A stretch of 64,000 nucleotides of DNA, from positions 1,116,001-1,180,000 of the forward strand of contig JANUWI010000006.1 of NCBI GenBank assembly GCA_025504975.1, read 5' to 3'. Below the pieces are notes generated by a model, which was not told where the DNA came from, ran no database searches, and saw nothing but the letters and a program-made list of their open reading frames with translations. Below, in pieces: positions 40,143 to 51,370 of this stretch; position 1 is the first letter of the stretch; each line of letters begins with the position of its first letter. Origin of the DNA: Plenodomus lindquistii. Taxonomy: Eukaryota > Ascomycota > Dothideomycetes > Pleosporales > Leptosphaeriaceae. The translations under genes were made by a program, and so were the position numbers.

Positions 40143-42176
40143 ATGACCAATACTACCCCCGACAACGACGCATTCACAACACCATGGCTTCGAGACGTTT
40201 TGCGCTTTGCGATGAGGGCTAGTGCGTCAACACCCGTGCCTTGGGAGACTACTGAAGATGGGGCATGGGGAATGAGAGCAGGCGGGGGAGGGGATCTCGC
40301 AGATCCGGATGACCCAGGCAGAGATCCAAGGTTTAGAAAGTTGGTGGAGGCGATACTGTATAGTCGCCGGTTCTGCAATACGTATAATCTGGTGTTGCTG
40401 GGTGTGTTGGGTGTATTCGCGATATGGCACTGGAGCGAGAAGATGGTGTTGCACAGGAAGAAGAGGAGGGTACAAGCACGCATGCTTGCTGTGGAGGGAA
40501 AGAGCACAAGAACAGAGGAAGAAGAAGCATGGAGTAGTTCGAGCAGTACGATTTCAGGAACCGGTACACCACCCACCGTCAAACATCCGGACTCTGCGGA
40601 CGAACGAACCGCCCTGATTCCTTCCGCCCGTCGCTCTGCCTCTCATCGCTCACCCCTCTGGAAACCCTACAACATCCTCAAATCATGCCTGCAATACCAA
40701 CCCCGCCCCATCCCACTCATCCACAAAACCCTCCCCAGCAACGCCACTTCCCTCGTCGTCCTATCCTACCTCGCCCTAACACTCTTCTACAACCTCCACA
40801 ACATGCCTTTATCCTTTACCTACCTCTTCGTCCTCGCCGACCGCTGCGGAATCCTCTTCATCGCCAACCTCCCGCTCTTATACCTTCTCGCAGCCAAGAA
40901 CCAGCCTCTACAGTTCCTCACCGGATATTCCTACGAGAGCTTGAACATCCTGCACAGACGGGTAGGCGAGATCGTGTGTCTGGAAGCATTCATACATTTC
41001 GTAGGCATGGTGGGCGTATGGTGGGGATTACTTCGTCATCTAGGCTTCACACTCGCGAAATTCATCTTGAATCGCGTAGTCTTGTGTGGTCTGGGTGCGA
41101 TCATCGCATACGAAGTCATCTACTTTACTTCCCTCGGCAGTTTTAGAAAGAGGTGGTACGAAATCTTCCTCGCTACACACATTATGCTGCAAGTCGCCGG
41201 GTTGGTGTTTTTGTGGTTCCATCACCATACTGCACGGCCCTATGTCGGCATCTCTCTTGCGATTTTCCTGGTGGATAGATTGGTGTATAGATTTTACCTG
41301 AGATCCAGCACTCACCCCGCGACCCTCACCATCCTCGAAGACGACGAAACACTCCTCGTATCTGCAAACTGGGACTTGGTTCCAAACCCCACCTTCTTGG
41401 CACCAGGAAACATGACAAACGGGTGGTCGCCAAACGAACACATTTTCATTAGTGTTCCTGCGCTGGGAAGGACACATGTATTGCAGTCCCATCCATTTAC
41501 TATTTTTTCTGCCGCACCATCTACAACTACTTCTGCACCAACCGAAACCGAAACCGCAGCAGGACCAACAAACCACGCATTCCTCACCCTCCTCATCCGC
41601 CCCCAATCCCCAACAGGCTTCACCCACCTCCTCCTCTCCCACGCCCGCACCCACCCAACAACACGCATCCGCCTCGACGGCCCCTACGGCTCCAGTCACG
41701 CCCTCGACATGCTGGAAGCCTCATCAACCGCCATCCTCATCGCAGGCGGTTCCGGAATCGCAGTCGCATATCCGCTTCTCTACGCCTTGCTTTCCCCTCC
41801 CTCTGCCTCTACTTCCCCCTCCAGCGACACGGACACTGAATCCCTCCTCTCCAGTCCGAAATCCCCAGCCCGAAGGGTAAGGTTACTCTGGATAACGCAT
41901 GATCCCACGCACCGTCTTTGGATTCCGGAGCCGAAGCTCAAGGAGCTGGAGGATTGGGGACTGGATGTTGTGATTTGTCCGCCGACGAGTTTGGCCGGAC
42001 GACCGGATGTTAAGGGTATTTTGGGGGAGTGGATTGAGGAGTCTGATGGTGAGAGGGGGACGGGCGTGGTGGTTAGTGGGCCGGAGGGGTTGGTGAGGGA
42101 TGTAAGAAATACGGTTGCGAGGGGCATTTGGAGGGGGAGGAGTGTTGGGGTTTGTGTTGAGAAGTTTGGGTGGTGA
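40143..42176 (+). CDS. ferric-chelate reductase (FRE/NOX superfamily)
   Basis: A 677-residue single-exon membrane flavocytochrome that should pass electrons from NADPH through FAD and heme to extracellular ferric (or cupric) chelates. There are several membrane spans from about residue 70 and a ferric-reductase-like domain with heme-region histidines (IHFVGMVGVWWG, LATHIMLQVAGLVFLWFHHH). The FAD-binding motif is LQSHPFTIFS, and the NAD-binding motif is ILIAGGSGIAVAYPLLYALL. The C-terminal block ends VCVEKFGW, as in this superfamily. A Thr/Pro-rich insert and a Ser-rich insert interrupt the cytosolic half. No intron is needed. It converges with the next gene (159 bp apart). The electron acceptor is inferred from the family. 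Confidence 0.9.
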   Translation: MTNTTPDNDAFTTPWLRDVLRFAMRASASTPVPWETTEDGAWGMRAGGGGDLADPDDPGRDPRFRKLVEAILYSRRFCNTYNLVLLGVLGVFAIWHWSEKMVLHRKKRRVQARMLAVEGKSTRTEEEEAWSSSSSTISGTGTPPTVKHPDSADERTALIPSARRSASHRSPLWKPYNILKSCLQYQPRPIPLIHKTLPSNATSLVVLSYLALTLFYNLHNMPLSFTYLFVLADRCGILFIANLPLLYLLAAKNQPLQFLTGYSYESLNILHRRVGEIVCLEAFIHFVGMVGVWWGLLRHLGFTLAKFILNRVVLCGLGAIIAYEVIYFTSLGSFRKRWYEIFLATHIMLQVAGLVFLWFHHHTARPYVGISLAIFLVDRLVYRFYLRSSTHPATLTILEDDETLLVSANWDLVPNPTFLAPGNMTNGWSPNEHIFISVPALGRTHVLQSHPFTIFSAAPSTTTSAPTETETAAGPTNHAFLTLLIRPQSPTGFTHLLLSHARTHPTTRIRLDGPYGSSHALDMLEASSTAILIAGGSGIAVAYPLLYALLSPPSASTSPSSDTDTESLLSSPKSPARRVRLLWITHDPTHRLWIPEPKLKELEDWGLDVVICPPTSLAGRPDVKGILGEWIEESDGERGTGVVVSGPEGLVRDVRNTVARGIWRGRSVGVCVEKFGW

Positions 42177-42335
42177 GATTGGAGATATGGTAAGTTGCAT
42201 CGATGAGGCGTTTGGGTTTTCTTGGAGTATATAGAGCGGCATACATGTGTTGTTTGATTTGATAGATTGTATTTATTCTCTTATTCCAGGTCATCATCAT
42301 CTGAAAGCCTACACCCATGCACGCATCATCATACC

Positions 42336-42903
42336 TCAGTGCTGTGCACCCTTCCCCTCATCACCGCTATACCCAACACTCTTGCTCCCAGCCTTCGTCG
42401 TATCGCCAACAAAGTTCCCCGCCGCTATTCACACCGTCAGCACTCATCTTCCCCAATCCCATCCAACCAAACATACCCTTCGTCGTCTCCCCCACCCCCT
42501 GACTAACCCCACTCACCGCATCCCCCAATCCCTTTCCCGCACCCGCTACAACATTGCCAGTCGTATTGGTAACGCCGCTGACCCCTTTGCCGAGTGTGTT
42601 TGTTGCTGCGCCGAGTGTGTTTCCTGGGTTTTTTGCGAGTTAGCTATTAGTCCTGTTTCCAGTACTGGGAGAGAAGGCGGGGTAGTGTGATTGAGTGTGT
42701 GTGTGTGTGTGTGTGTGTGTGTTGGATATGGATATGGGCAGAGAGGGGGTTGCAGAAGAGGGAGAGGATGAAGCGTACCGAGGCCGCCTGCTGCGGTGCC
42801 GAAGAAACCTGTCAGCTATTTAGTTTCTTGAAGTGTTGAGTGTAACAAGGAAAGACGTACCCTTCTGCTCAGACTGCTGTTGCTGGTTGTTGTGGTCCGA
42901 CAT
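42336..42903 (-). CDS. small Gly/Thr-rich stress-type (LEA-like) protein
   Basis: Four exons: complement(42336-42424, 42477-42623, 42779-42808, 42861-42903), 102 residues. The start MSDHNNQQQQSEQKGFFG is joined to GTAAGGLGNTLGAATNTLG, repeats of G-x-G-x-x-V-x-x-x-T/G (GKGVSGVTNTTGNVVAGAGK) and GDTTKAGSKSVGYSGDEG. The repetitive amphipathic Gly/Ala/Thr/Val pattern resembles small hydrophilic LEA-like or desiccation proteins of filamentous fungi; I infer a stress role. Exon 2 is only 30 bases. Intron 2 carries the GT microsatellite at 42693-42721. The splice sites are canonical and the frame is kept throughout. Confidence 0.8.
42693..42721 (+). repeat. (GT)n microsatellite in an intron
   Basis: About 14 uninterrupted GT copies lie inside intron 2 of the LEA-like gene. 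On the gene's own strand the tract reads AC. Confidence 0.9.
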
Positions 42904-44030
42904 GTTGGAGTCTTTTGAAGTGTTTGTGTTCTGTTCGTTGGTGTTTGTTGTGTGTAGTAAAGAAGAGGTTGGTGATGTTGGTGTATGTAAAGTCAAGTGT
43001 CGTTGTCGAGTGTACTTGTGGAAGGTGAGACCCATGACGTAGTGTCTCTGTCGCTCCTGCCCATCCTATCATATCCCTGTCATTATCGTGCCCCTCACCT
43101 GTGAGATATGTCCGATGGTGCAGCAGGTAGCCTGATCGACAAATATACATCATTGGTGCGTGGAAACACTGGAGATTGTGGGGTCGTGTGGGTTCTGTGA
43201 TGTCCATCGACCGAGCACTCGACATGGGAATGATAATTGCCATGGCAGTTTGCATCAAAGCTTAGCACGTAGGGAACCGCAATGAAGTTACTAATTGTAT
43301 TCTGAACTAGATCAAACATGTATGCACACAAAGCATCGTGAATACACCCTCCCATCCATCATCATGTCGCAAATGAAAGCCACAAACATTCGTTCGTAGA
43401 AAAACCCATGCCAAAGCATTGGTCTTCCGTCCTCATCATCCATCACCACTACAACGTTATCCCTCAAATTGTTCCAAACAAGAAGAGTAACATGAACATG
43501 AATCGGTGGATGAATTGGAGGAAAGTGAATCCATCTACCTCACTCTTTCTCTCTCTCTGGTCGGTCCCTGCGCTACATGCACACAGTGACAGGAACAACG
43601 AAGGGAAAGAACAGCAGCAGTACCTAAAACCCCCCAAATATACAGCTGCCAAGTCGCTCTCTGAAAAGCGGTTGGTATGAACCTGTACTCTTCATCTGCG
43701 CAAGATCCGGAACGCCGTCATGTTTGGTAATCCCCCAGTGTGCAAAGAAGAAAAATCCGCTTGTGAATAGGTCAAGGTTCCGAAAATGGGAAAGGCAGGG
43801 AACAGGATGGACGAAAATCGCCAGCCTCGTAGGTCCTGCCCACTCGACAACAACAGAGGTACTTTTGAATCCGCCAGTCTCGGGAAGTCGCGTGGAAGTG
43901 AAACCCCGCGATATGCAGAACAATGCGCGCTGAAAATGCCCCAGTCTATGCAACGAAACAAGCGATTAAGTTACTCGCGTGCGGTGTCGTCTAGGGTATA
44001 AACCGCCACGCGCTCGAACGAAGAAAGTAA
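42904..44030. other. intergenic region, no gene seen
   Basis: 5' flank of the LEA-like gene and 3' flank of eIF4G. No gene is supported. Confidence 0.45.
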
Positions 44031-47000
44031 TCACTCGGAAGGCTTGGCCTCCGTCTCGGTAGAAGTCTCTTCAGTTGCCTGAGATGGAGAGGCTTCCGCC
44101 ATGTCGTTATCGAGGGCTGCTAACGCACTGTAGATTGTTAGTACTGTTTGACCAATGAAACATCAACTAAGCTTACCTGAACGCATTCGCATGAGCAGCG
44201 GGCTCCTTCTCCTTCTGTGTGGGTGGTGTGCCAGTCCGTGAGGACATACCCGAGTCATCAGCACGTCCCATCATACCAGGACCAAGACCACGACGGCCAC
44301 TGCCGGTGCGGTTTCCGAGCATGGACGGGCCAAGTGCTCCAGCATTGTTCAGGTTACGCCCGGAAGCTCCCTTAGACAACTTTCGGAGATCGTCCATCTG
44401 TACACGACCGCCATTGTCTGGCGGCGGCTGCATGCTGCCACCACCAGAGAACGAGCGAGCGTCGCCACGTCCCATAGGTAGGCGTCCACCACCACCACGC
44501 TGGTTTGAGCGTGTGCGTTCCATCTCGGCTGCTTGTTGCGCAGCAACAGCCTCTTGATGAATCTCGGCAATGGTCTTGGGTCCCTTGAGGACGTCCTTGG
44601 ACTTCCAGTTTGCCTTGCGCATGTCAATGGTGTCGAGCAACATGAATCGCATACGAGATGGAAGGCCCTCCATGTTCATGACCTTCTCGATGCGCTCAAA
44701 GTACATGTTAATCATCTTGGGACCGGCCTCGGCGCTCTCCATAGTCTGACCAACAGTTCGTAGCAACTTGACCAAACTCTCGATGGCAGCCTCATCGGGC
44801 AGACCCTCGAAGTCGAGGAGCTTGAGGACACACTCGTGCATGATGCGGAGCGTCAACATGCCAAGCTTGTACAGCTCTCCAATGAACTGAATGAGACCCA
44901 GACCCTTTCGCTTGGCCGCTGCGGCGATGTAGTAATCATCGGACAGCAACTGAGCCTCCTTGCCATCCTCGGGAGCGTCGGGCAGGTTGACTTCCCATCC
45001 ACGCTCGAACTCTTCCTGACAGCGGTTGAGAAGGTACTTGCGGAACAGCGCACCACCGACTACGGGCTGGTTGTGCTTGTCGCGAACGTTCTCATCCTTG
45101 ATGTCGGTGCTCATTGTCTGCAACATACGGCTGCAGAATTTGGCATACATGGACGACCAATGTGACTCGTCGCAAGCCTTCTCGAATGTGAGTTGAATGA
45201 CCTGTCGCAGAGTACGACCATCGGTCTCGTCCTTGGACTGCGCAGCAATCTCGAGAATCTGGTCTGAGATCTTGTCGAACTTCTCGGGAGTCATCTTGTT
45301 GAGCGCAGCCTTGACCTTGCGTTGCACCATGTCGGGAGCCATGTGTCCAGCGCCCATCTGAGCTTGTACCTGAGCGGGCTGAGTAACGGAAGGTGGTTGC
45401 CAACCAGTCTTGGAACGTTCAAGAGCCTTGACTTCCTGACCAGCAGTGAGGGGCATCTGGGCTGCCTCACGACCTTCATTCTTGCCACCACCACGACGGC
45501 TACTACCGCCGGCACCGCCCTTACCACGAGAGCTACCAACACGGGGAGAGTTGGGACCACCGTGGGGCATGGTTGTGTAGGAACCGGTGCGGGCTATAGG
45601 AGGAGCCATTGGGAAGGAACCACCACGAGATCCACCTAGGACATGTTGAGCCAGAGGATTCTGCATTGAGCCACCACGTCCAGCTTGTTGGAAACGCTGT
45701 TCGGATGTCGTACCTGGTGGAAGCGTACGGCTCGTGTTGAAACCACCTTGGAACTGGCCCATGACGTTGCTGGTGGCATTGCGGGAGCCATTGCGGCTGC
45801 CCATACCAGCACCACCAGGACGAGCAGAAGGTGGGCCACGAGCGGAAGCTGGCTCGTCACCAACAGTCTCCTTCAACTTCATGTCCCAATCAGTAGAAGG
45901 CTTCTCCTTGAAGACCTCCTGGAACTGAAGCAAGAAGTCCTTGTCGTACTGACGGCCCTTGCTCTTGTTGCTGAGATTGAGAGCAGGGTTGGGAGACTGG
46001 ATGCCCTCGGGATACTTGACAAGCTCTTGCCTGACTTGTAAGAATCGTGCAGACTTGAGTGCCTGCATACCAGCAGTAGGCTGTGCGGGTTCGACGGACT
46101 TGTTGGTCTCGAGCTTAAGTGCAGCTGGCTTGGACTTTGCGCTGAGAGGCTTTGAGGGAGCAACAGTGGCTGGCGCTGCGGGCTCGGCTGGTGTGGAGTC
46201 ACCGCTGGTGTCATTTGTTTGGTTGGCACCTGGTCCGAATTGTGTGTTCTTCTTCAAGCTGGCGAAGAGATCCTTGTTCTTGGCTTCACGCTCAGCCTTC
46301 TGCTCAGGAGTCTCAGCCTCTCGGGCGGCCTCGGCCTCTTCGGCCTCGCGCTCGAGTTTGCGAAGACGCTCTTCCTCTTGCTTGATCTTCTCTGCGGCAT
46401 TGGCCTTCTCAGCTTCAGCCTTGGCCTTCTTCTCTTCGGCATAACGCTTCTCATCAGCTTCGCGCTTGCGCTCTTCCTCTTCCATCTCAGCAATCATGCG
46501 CTCCATCTCCTCGTCTTCAAGGCGCTTTTTCTCAGCTTCGTCCTCCTTTGCCTTTTCAGCGGCTTCGGCAGCCTCCTTGTCCTTGGCTTCTTGAGCGGCC
46601 TTGGCTTCTGCCTCGTCCTTGGCCTTCTGCAGAGCATCGGCTTCAGCCTTCGCATCAGCATCCGAGGTCTCCTTGGCCTTTTTGTCGGCCTCCTCCTTGA
46701 GTCGGAGAGTCTCCTGGAATTGCTTGACAAACTCGGCTTGCTTCTTCTCCTTTGCAATCTTAGCGGCATCGTCAGCTGAAACAGAGTCGGTAGCGCTAGG
46801 GGCACGCGGTGGTGGAGTTGGGGTAGCAGCAATCGCCGGCGAACGAGGGGCGGCGGGTGGGGCCGCAACAGCAGCCGGCGCAGGTGAGGCGGCACCCTTT
46901 GGCTTGCCGAAATCGACGACCTCGCCGTCAGCGTTCTTGATGACAATCGCCTTGCTCTGCTTCTTCGGGCGCTCAAAAGTTGAGCCAGGGACAGGGCTAG

Positions 47001-48387
47001 CCGCAGTCACGCTGGGCGTGTGCGTATGCGAGATGTGGTTGACATTGGTCATGGCAGGAGTACTGGGTTGGGGCACAGCAGACTGGGGTCGCTCAGACAT
47101 ATTCGAAGGTGTCCGAGACATGCCTGGCGCTTGGGGTGGTTGACCGTAGGGGCTGGGAACAGCGTATGGCATCTGCGCAGGGAAACCGTGGCCGCGATTG
47201 GGGCTCGCAGGAACACCCGGATAGTGAATGGACTGTTGCAGACCATAGTTCTGACCCGCATAAAAGTTGTTGTAGGGATCAAGACCTGGCTGAGGCATAC
47301 CATACATTCCGGGCGAAGGGTACTGCTGACCCGGGTAGTAAGGCATACCTTGAGGGTTGGCAAGATGCGCTTGCTGGTGCATGGTCGCGGGTGTGATCGC
47401 CGGGCTGCGCGTTTGGCGGTATGGAGAGCCCTGGGGTTGGAAAGCCGGAGGCATTCCACGGCCCATCTGTTGGTGGGGTAGAGGACGGTACGGCTGCGGT
47501 GACTGGTTCGCCATGTTCGGGTTGTAGTGCTGCGGCTGAAAACCACGGCCACGGCCAGCGTTGGGAGGGTATCCGCGACCCATGTTTGCGTTGCTCATAT
47601 CACTGTGCGCAGACTGCGATGACTCGCGGCGGAGGTGCTGTGCTTGTGGGAGTGAATTTGGTTGCGGAGGCATAGAGGGGCGGGCCTGTGGGGAGAGGTT
47701 AGAAGGGTGAAAAATTACTGGGCAGCCAATATTGGAGGGTATGCAGAGCAGGGCAGGGTGCGCGTGGGAACTTACGTTAGCCTCGTTGCCGTCACCGCCT
47801 TGACCGCCAAAAACCAAGTTGGGGCGCGTGGGCAGTCCATCGGGCTTGGGGCCTCCGGAAATGGGCGTGGAAATGGGCGAAGGTGAATGCGCTGGCGAGA
47901 CGATGCGCGGGTTCTGCACTTGGGGGTTCAGGTTGCCCTGCAGGGCGGGCGAGGCGTGGACCGGGGCAGGCGAGGCGGCGAGGGAGCCAAACTTGATGCC
48001 AGAGGGCGGGCCGGTGGTCGGGGGCGTCTGCTTGATGTGGACCGACGACTTGCGGCTGTGGTCGGCGGCGCTGCCATTGGGGCCGCCACCGACAATGGTG
48101 GGCATGGCGGGGACGGCGGGCTTGATGCTGCTGCCGTTCACGGGCGAGACGGACGACGACTTGCCATGGTGCGGCTGCGGGCCTCCCACTACCGGCGGCG
48201 TTCCGCTGCTGGCGATAATCGGATCAGAGATCTTCTTGGTCGCGTTGGCGTAGGAACTGCGGGTAGCGGGCTGAGCCGATCCAGCGGCCACGGTGGCGGA
48301 CGATCCTGCAGAGGAGCTGTTCGCGGGCGCAGCGGTCGAGGAAGCGGCAGTCGAGGGAGGTTGCGTGTTCGAGGCGGAAGTACTCAT
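44031..48387 (-). CDS. translation initiation factor eIF4G
   Basis: Three exons: complement(44031-44127, 44177-47685, 47776-48387), 1405 residues. It scaffolds eIF4E, eIF4A and poly(A)-binding protein on mRNA caps. The N-terminal ~480 residues are Pro/Ser/Gln-rich and disordered, followed by a long charged coiled-coil segment (Glu/Lys/Ala-rich, about 550-750). An eIF4E-binding site follows (QYDKDFLLQFQE, the YxxxxLphi motif). The MIF4G domain begins near KAALNKMTPEKFDKISDQIL. The first ATG in frame is at 48387 (MSTSASN); the open frame further upstream has no ATG. The intron at 47686-47775 is a multiple of three and free of stops, so it can be overlooked. The last exon adds an acidic tail. 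Confidence 0.93.
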
Positions 48388-49293
48388 GGACTCGGTGGGT
48401 GGGGTGAGCAGAGGGCGGCGTGCAGTGGCCGGCGCAAGCGTTTGGTGAGGATGCAATGTGTGCGGGTTGTGCGTGCGCGCGGGGTGACGTAAGGCGCGAG
48501 AATCTCAGATCCAGGCGAGGGGGGGAGGGGCGAGTCTGCAGAATTAATGAGTCTCCGGTGAGGGCGACTCGGGGTGTGCAGAATCAAAGGCAGCAAGTCG
48601 ACGGATGGCAGGGCAGATGAGATCGACTCCTTTCGGCAAAGGGCGATGGGAGCTGTCCGAGCGCTTCAACGAAGAAGGGATCGAGACAGGTGTCCGGGGG
48701 ATTTCGACAGGAGGCCTGTGAAATGTGCAAGCGAGTCTTGTGAAAAACTCCGCTGCCGGTGGGTAGTGGGATGTCTTCACGATGAAGAGGTGGTGGCAGG
48801 AATCGAAAATTGTTTCGACTGCGAGTTGAGTGCCAATAGACTAAGCCGCAACAAGGATCACGCCTAGCCGAGCCCTTGAAGTCGCCCAACATCTGATCTG
48901 CTTCCTTCACAATTGCATGTTTGCTGTCCAGACTGCCCTTGTCGGCTGCAGCACCGTGTTTGCCCATTGTCGACTGTCTAGCCGTGGCTCCCAGCCCTTT
49001 GCGCTCCTGCTGGTCGCGGTGGGTGAGGGGCATCATCCATCGTGCCTGCCTTTTCTCGGACATACCAGGCAAGAGCGAGGGACGGCACGATCCCACGCTG
49101 CCTCAGCACAACAACATCACATAAGCACCCACGCACCCCCCACACGCACCCCCAACACGCATGCCGTGCTGCGCTTCGCCACAATCGCCTTGACGTGGCG
49201 CCGACCATCTTGAACAGTCTGCTGGCGTAATGGAAGCGGCTGGTCCTTTCCGTCGTCAGTCATTCACAAGACAGTGGCGTTGACCGTGATCGA

Positions 49294-49324
49294 GACCGTG
49301 ACCGTGACCGTGACCGTGACCGTG
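49294..49324 (+). repeat. GACCGT hexanucleotide repeat
   Basis: About five tandem copies of GACCGT, with a further diverged copy (GACCGTGATCGA) just upstream. It is noncoding in context. Confidence 0.9.
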
Positions 49325-51330
49325 AAGCAAACACTACGAGACACTACAGGCTGATATCAAACGCATTCCGCATCGGCTTCCAGTACTCTGACGAACCGGG
49401 TTATTGGCCCCCCTGGAGAAGACATGTACCAAACAATATTGCTCAGCCCTGTCGCCCTCGCTGCCTCTCGCCAGCGCCAGCGTGTCCCTGGTCGCACCAG
49501 ACAAGCACACTGGTCGGTGACTCCCACAAGCAACAAGCGGGCAGAGGGACGTACAGGGCGATGCGCAGCGTGATGGCGGTCCAGCCATATGTGCTGTACA
49601 AGATCAAGAACCATCTCCCCCGCCTGCCGCAATCGAAAAAAGATGCAGTCTCTGACGTCTTGCTTTTTGCGCGTGTATGCAATGCACAATGACGGTGCAT
49701 TCACATGTTATTGGGCGTCTTCATGTCCGCTAAAACCCGCTCATCACCTGAGCTGCCCAATCGACAACTTCACCTTCTGCCCTACCGTTATGCTAGGGTT
49801 GCCGCAAGCTTCTAGAAGATTGCGAGGCGTCAGCTTGACTCGAGCGCCGCCTACTGTGTACATCGTACACAATGATGCGAGCTGTTGTCTTAACAACGTG
49901 TTGCTGTGGCTGCTGCTGCTGCCCAAGGGGCTGAAGCTGAAGCTGCCGCGTGGTACATGGGCGTTGCTTTTTCTCTGCCCATTTCGATTGGGCGAGCGTC
50001 TCCCTATATCGCGACGCTGACCATATCGAGTCACGGTGAATGTACTTGTCTGACTGCTCTGCATACACATGACGATGACTCCAAGTCAAGATCAAAGGCA
50101 TGTGTCGAAAGCTTGATGACTGTCCGTCCGAACCAACGTCTTTCACTCAGAACCTTACCTTACCGGGACTCGTCCAAAACAGCGACACAGCAGCAATCCA
50201 ACTATACCGGTGTTGCGCAAAGGATGGAGAACCCGCCCCCGGCAGGCGGCAGTCTCATGCAGCGCGCCATGCTGTGTTATTGGTTGCGCCTGGCGTACGG
50301 TATGGCTACACAGCATTGCTGTCGTGTCCATCTTCTTCTTGCCGCTAATGCCTAAGTCAACGGCCTGCTGCGTCGTAGCCCATGCAATGCATCGTACTGT
50401 CATTTCCATCAAATCGCAATGTGGGTTCTCTTGTAGAATAATGTGTGCGACTCGATCAAGACGAAATCAGCGCGCTGTGTACAGCAATTCCCCATGGGCG
50501 CACCCATATCACATGCTTCCATCGGATGCCCTGAGCCATGCGGACTACTGCCAAGGTCCTGGTCGCTGGGGGACTTCTTCAAGCACATGTCCCGATCCGG
50601 GGTACGCCAGCAGGATGACGCAGAACACCACGCTCCGCTCATTCAAACATGCGTCGCAGGATAGCACTGCAAATGGACCGAACTTTGTAAAGCCCGTCAA
50701 TCTGGTCGATGCATGGAGGATGCCATCTCTCGGCCATGTTATGCCGTGGGAGTCGGGCCCATCATGTTTTGCTGACGTCTCTCGTGCAAGGTGAAGTTCC
50801 ATCAATCGCAAGGCTCACGGCCATTGCCGTCATGAGCAGCCTCCCCCATCCGCCCACGATGCCTGGGTAGGGAAATGATGAAGGACAAAAACATGTCGCA
50901 GTGTCCGCACCGAGTACTTGAGAAAAACCTCGGTGGTCAGCGGCTACAGAAATCCCACCTCTCATCATCGTTATCGCTCACACGGGGTGTAGGACCAAGC
51001 CGGCACGACCCATGGGCAACCCCAGCTTTAAAGCCAGCCCGTTTCCACATGTCGTATGTGTCCTCCGTCTGCCAAGCGAGATCAAGAGAAGGCTTGTGCG
51101 ATGATGCTGGACTTCATCGGCTTCAGTCCTCAATGTTCCCACTGTGCCGTAGTCGCGCAGGTGCATAACGGGGAGGAACCTTCTCGGGCACTAACGGACG
51201 GCGCCTCTTGATCCTTTGGCGCTGGAAGGAAGGCAGGTCAGAGTCAAAACAGACATCGCATGATTGTGACTAGGAAGACATGGGTTTCGTTTTGCTGGGC
51301 CTACCATGGCTGGCTGATGCGGATGCAGGA

Positions 51331-51332
51331 CC

Positions 51333-51364
<32 letters not shown>

Positions 51365-51370
51365 TGTGTG
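51331..51370 (+). repeat. GT/GC dinucleotide tract
   Basis: Alternating purine-pyrimidine run: GT copies, then a GCGCGC core, then GT copies again. Such tracts can adopt Z-DNA. Confidence 0.85.

Noticed and set aside
50210..50794. 194-codon plus-strand ORF in the empty region
   Set aside because: Its composition is irregular (many Cys, His and Trp), there is no domain, and overlapping ORFs occur on both strands.
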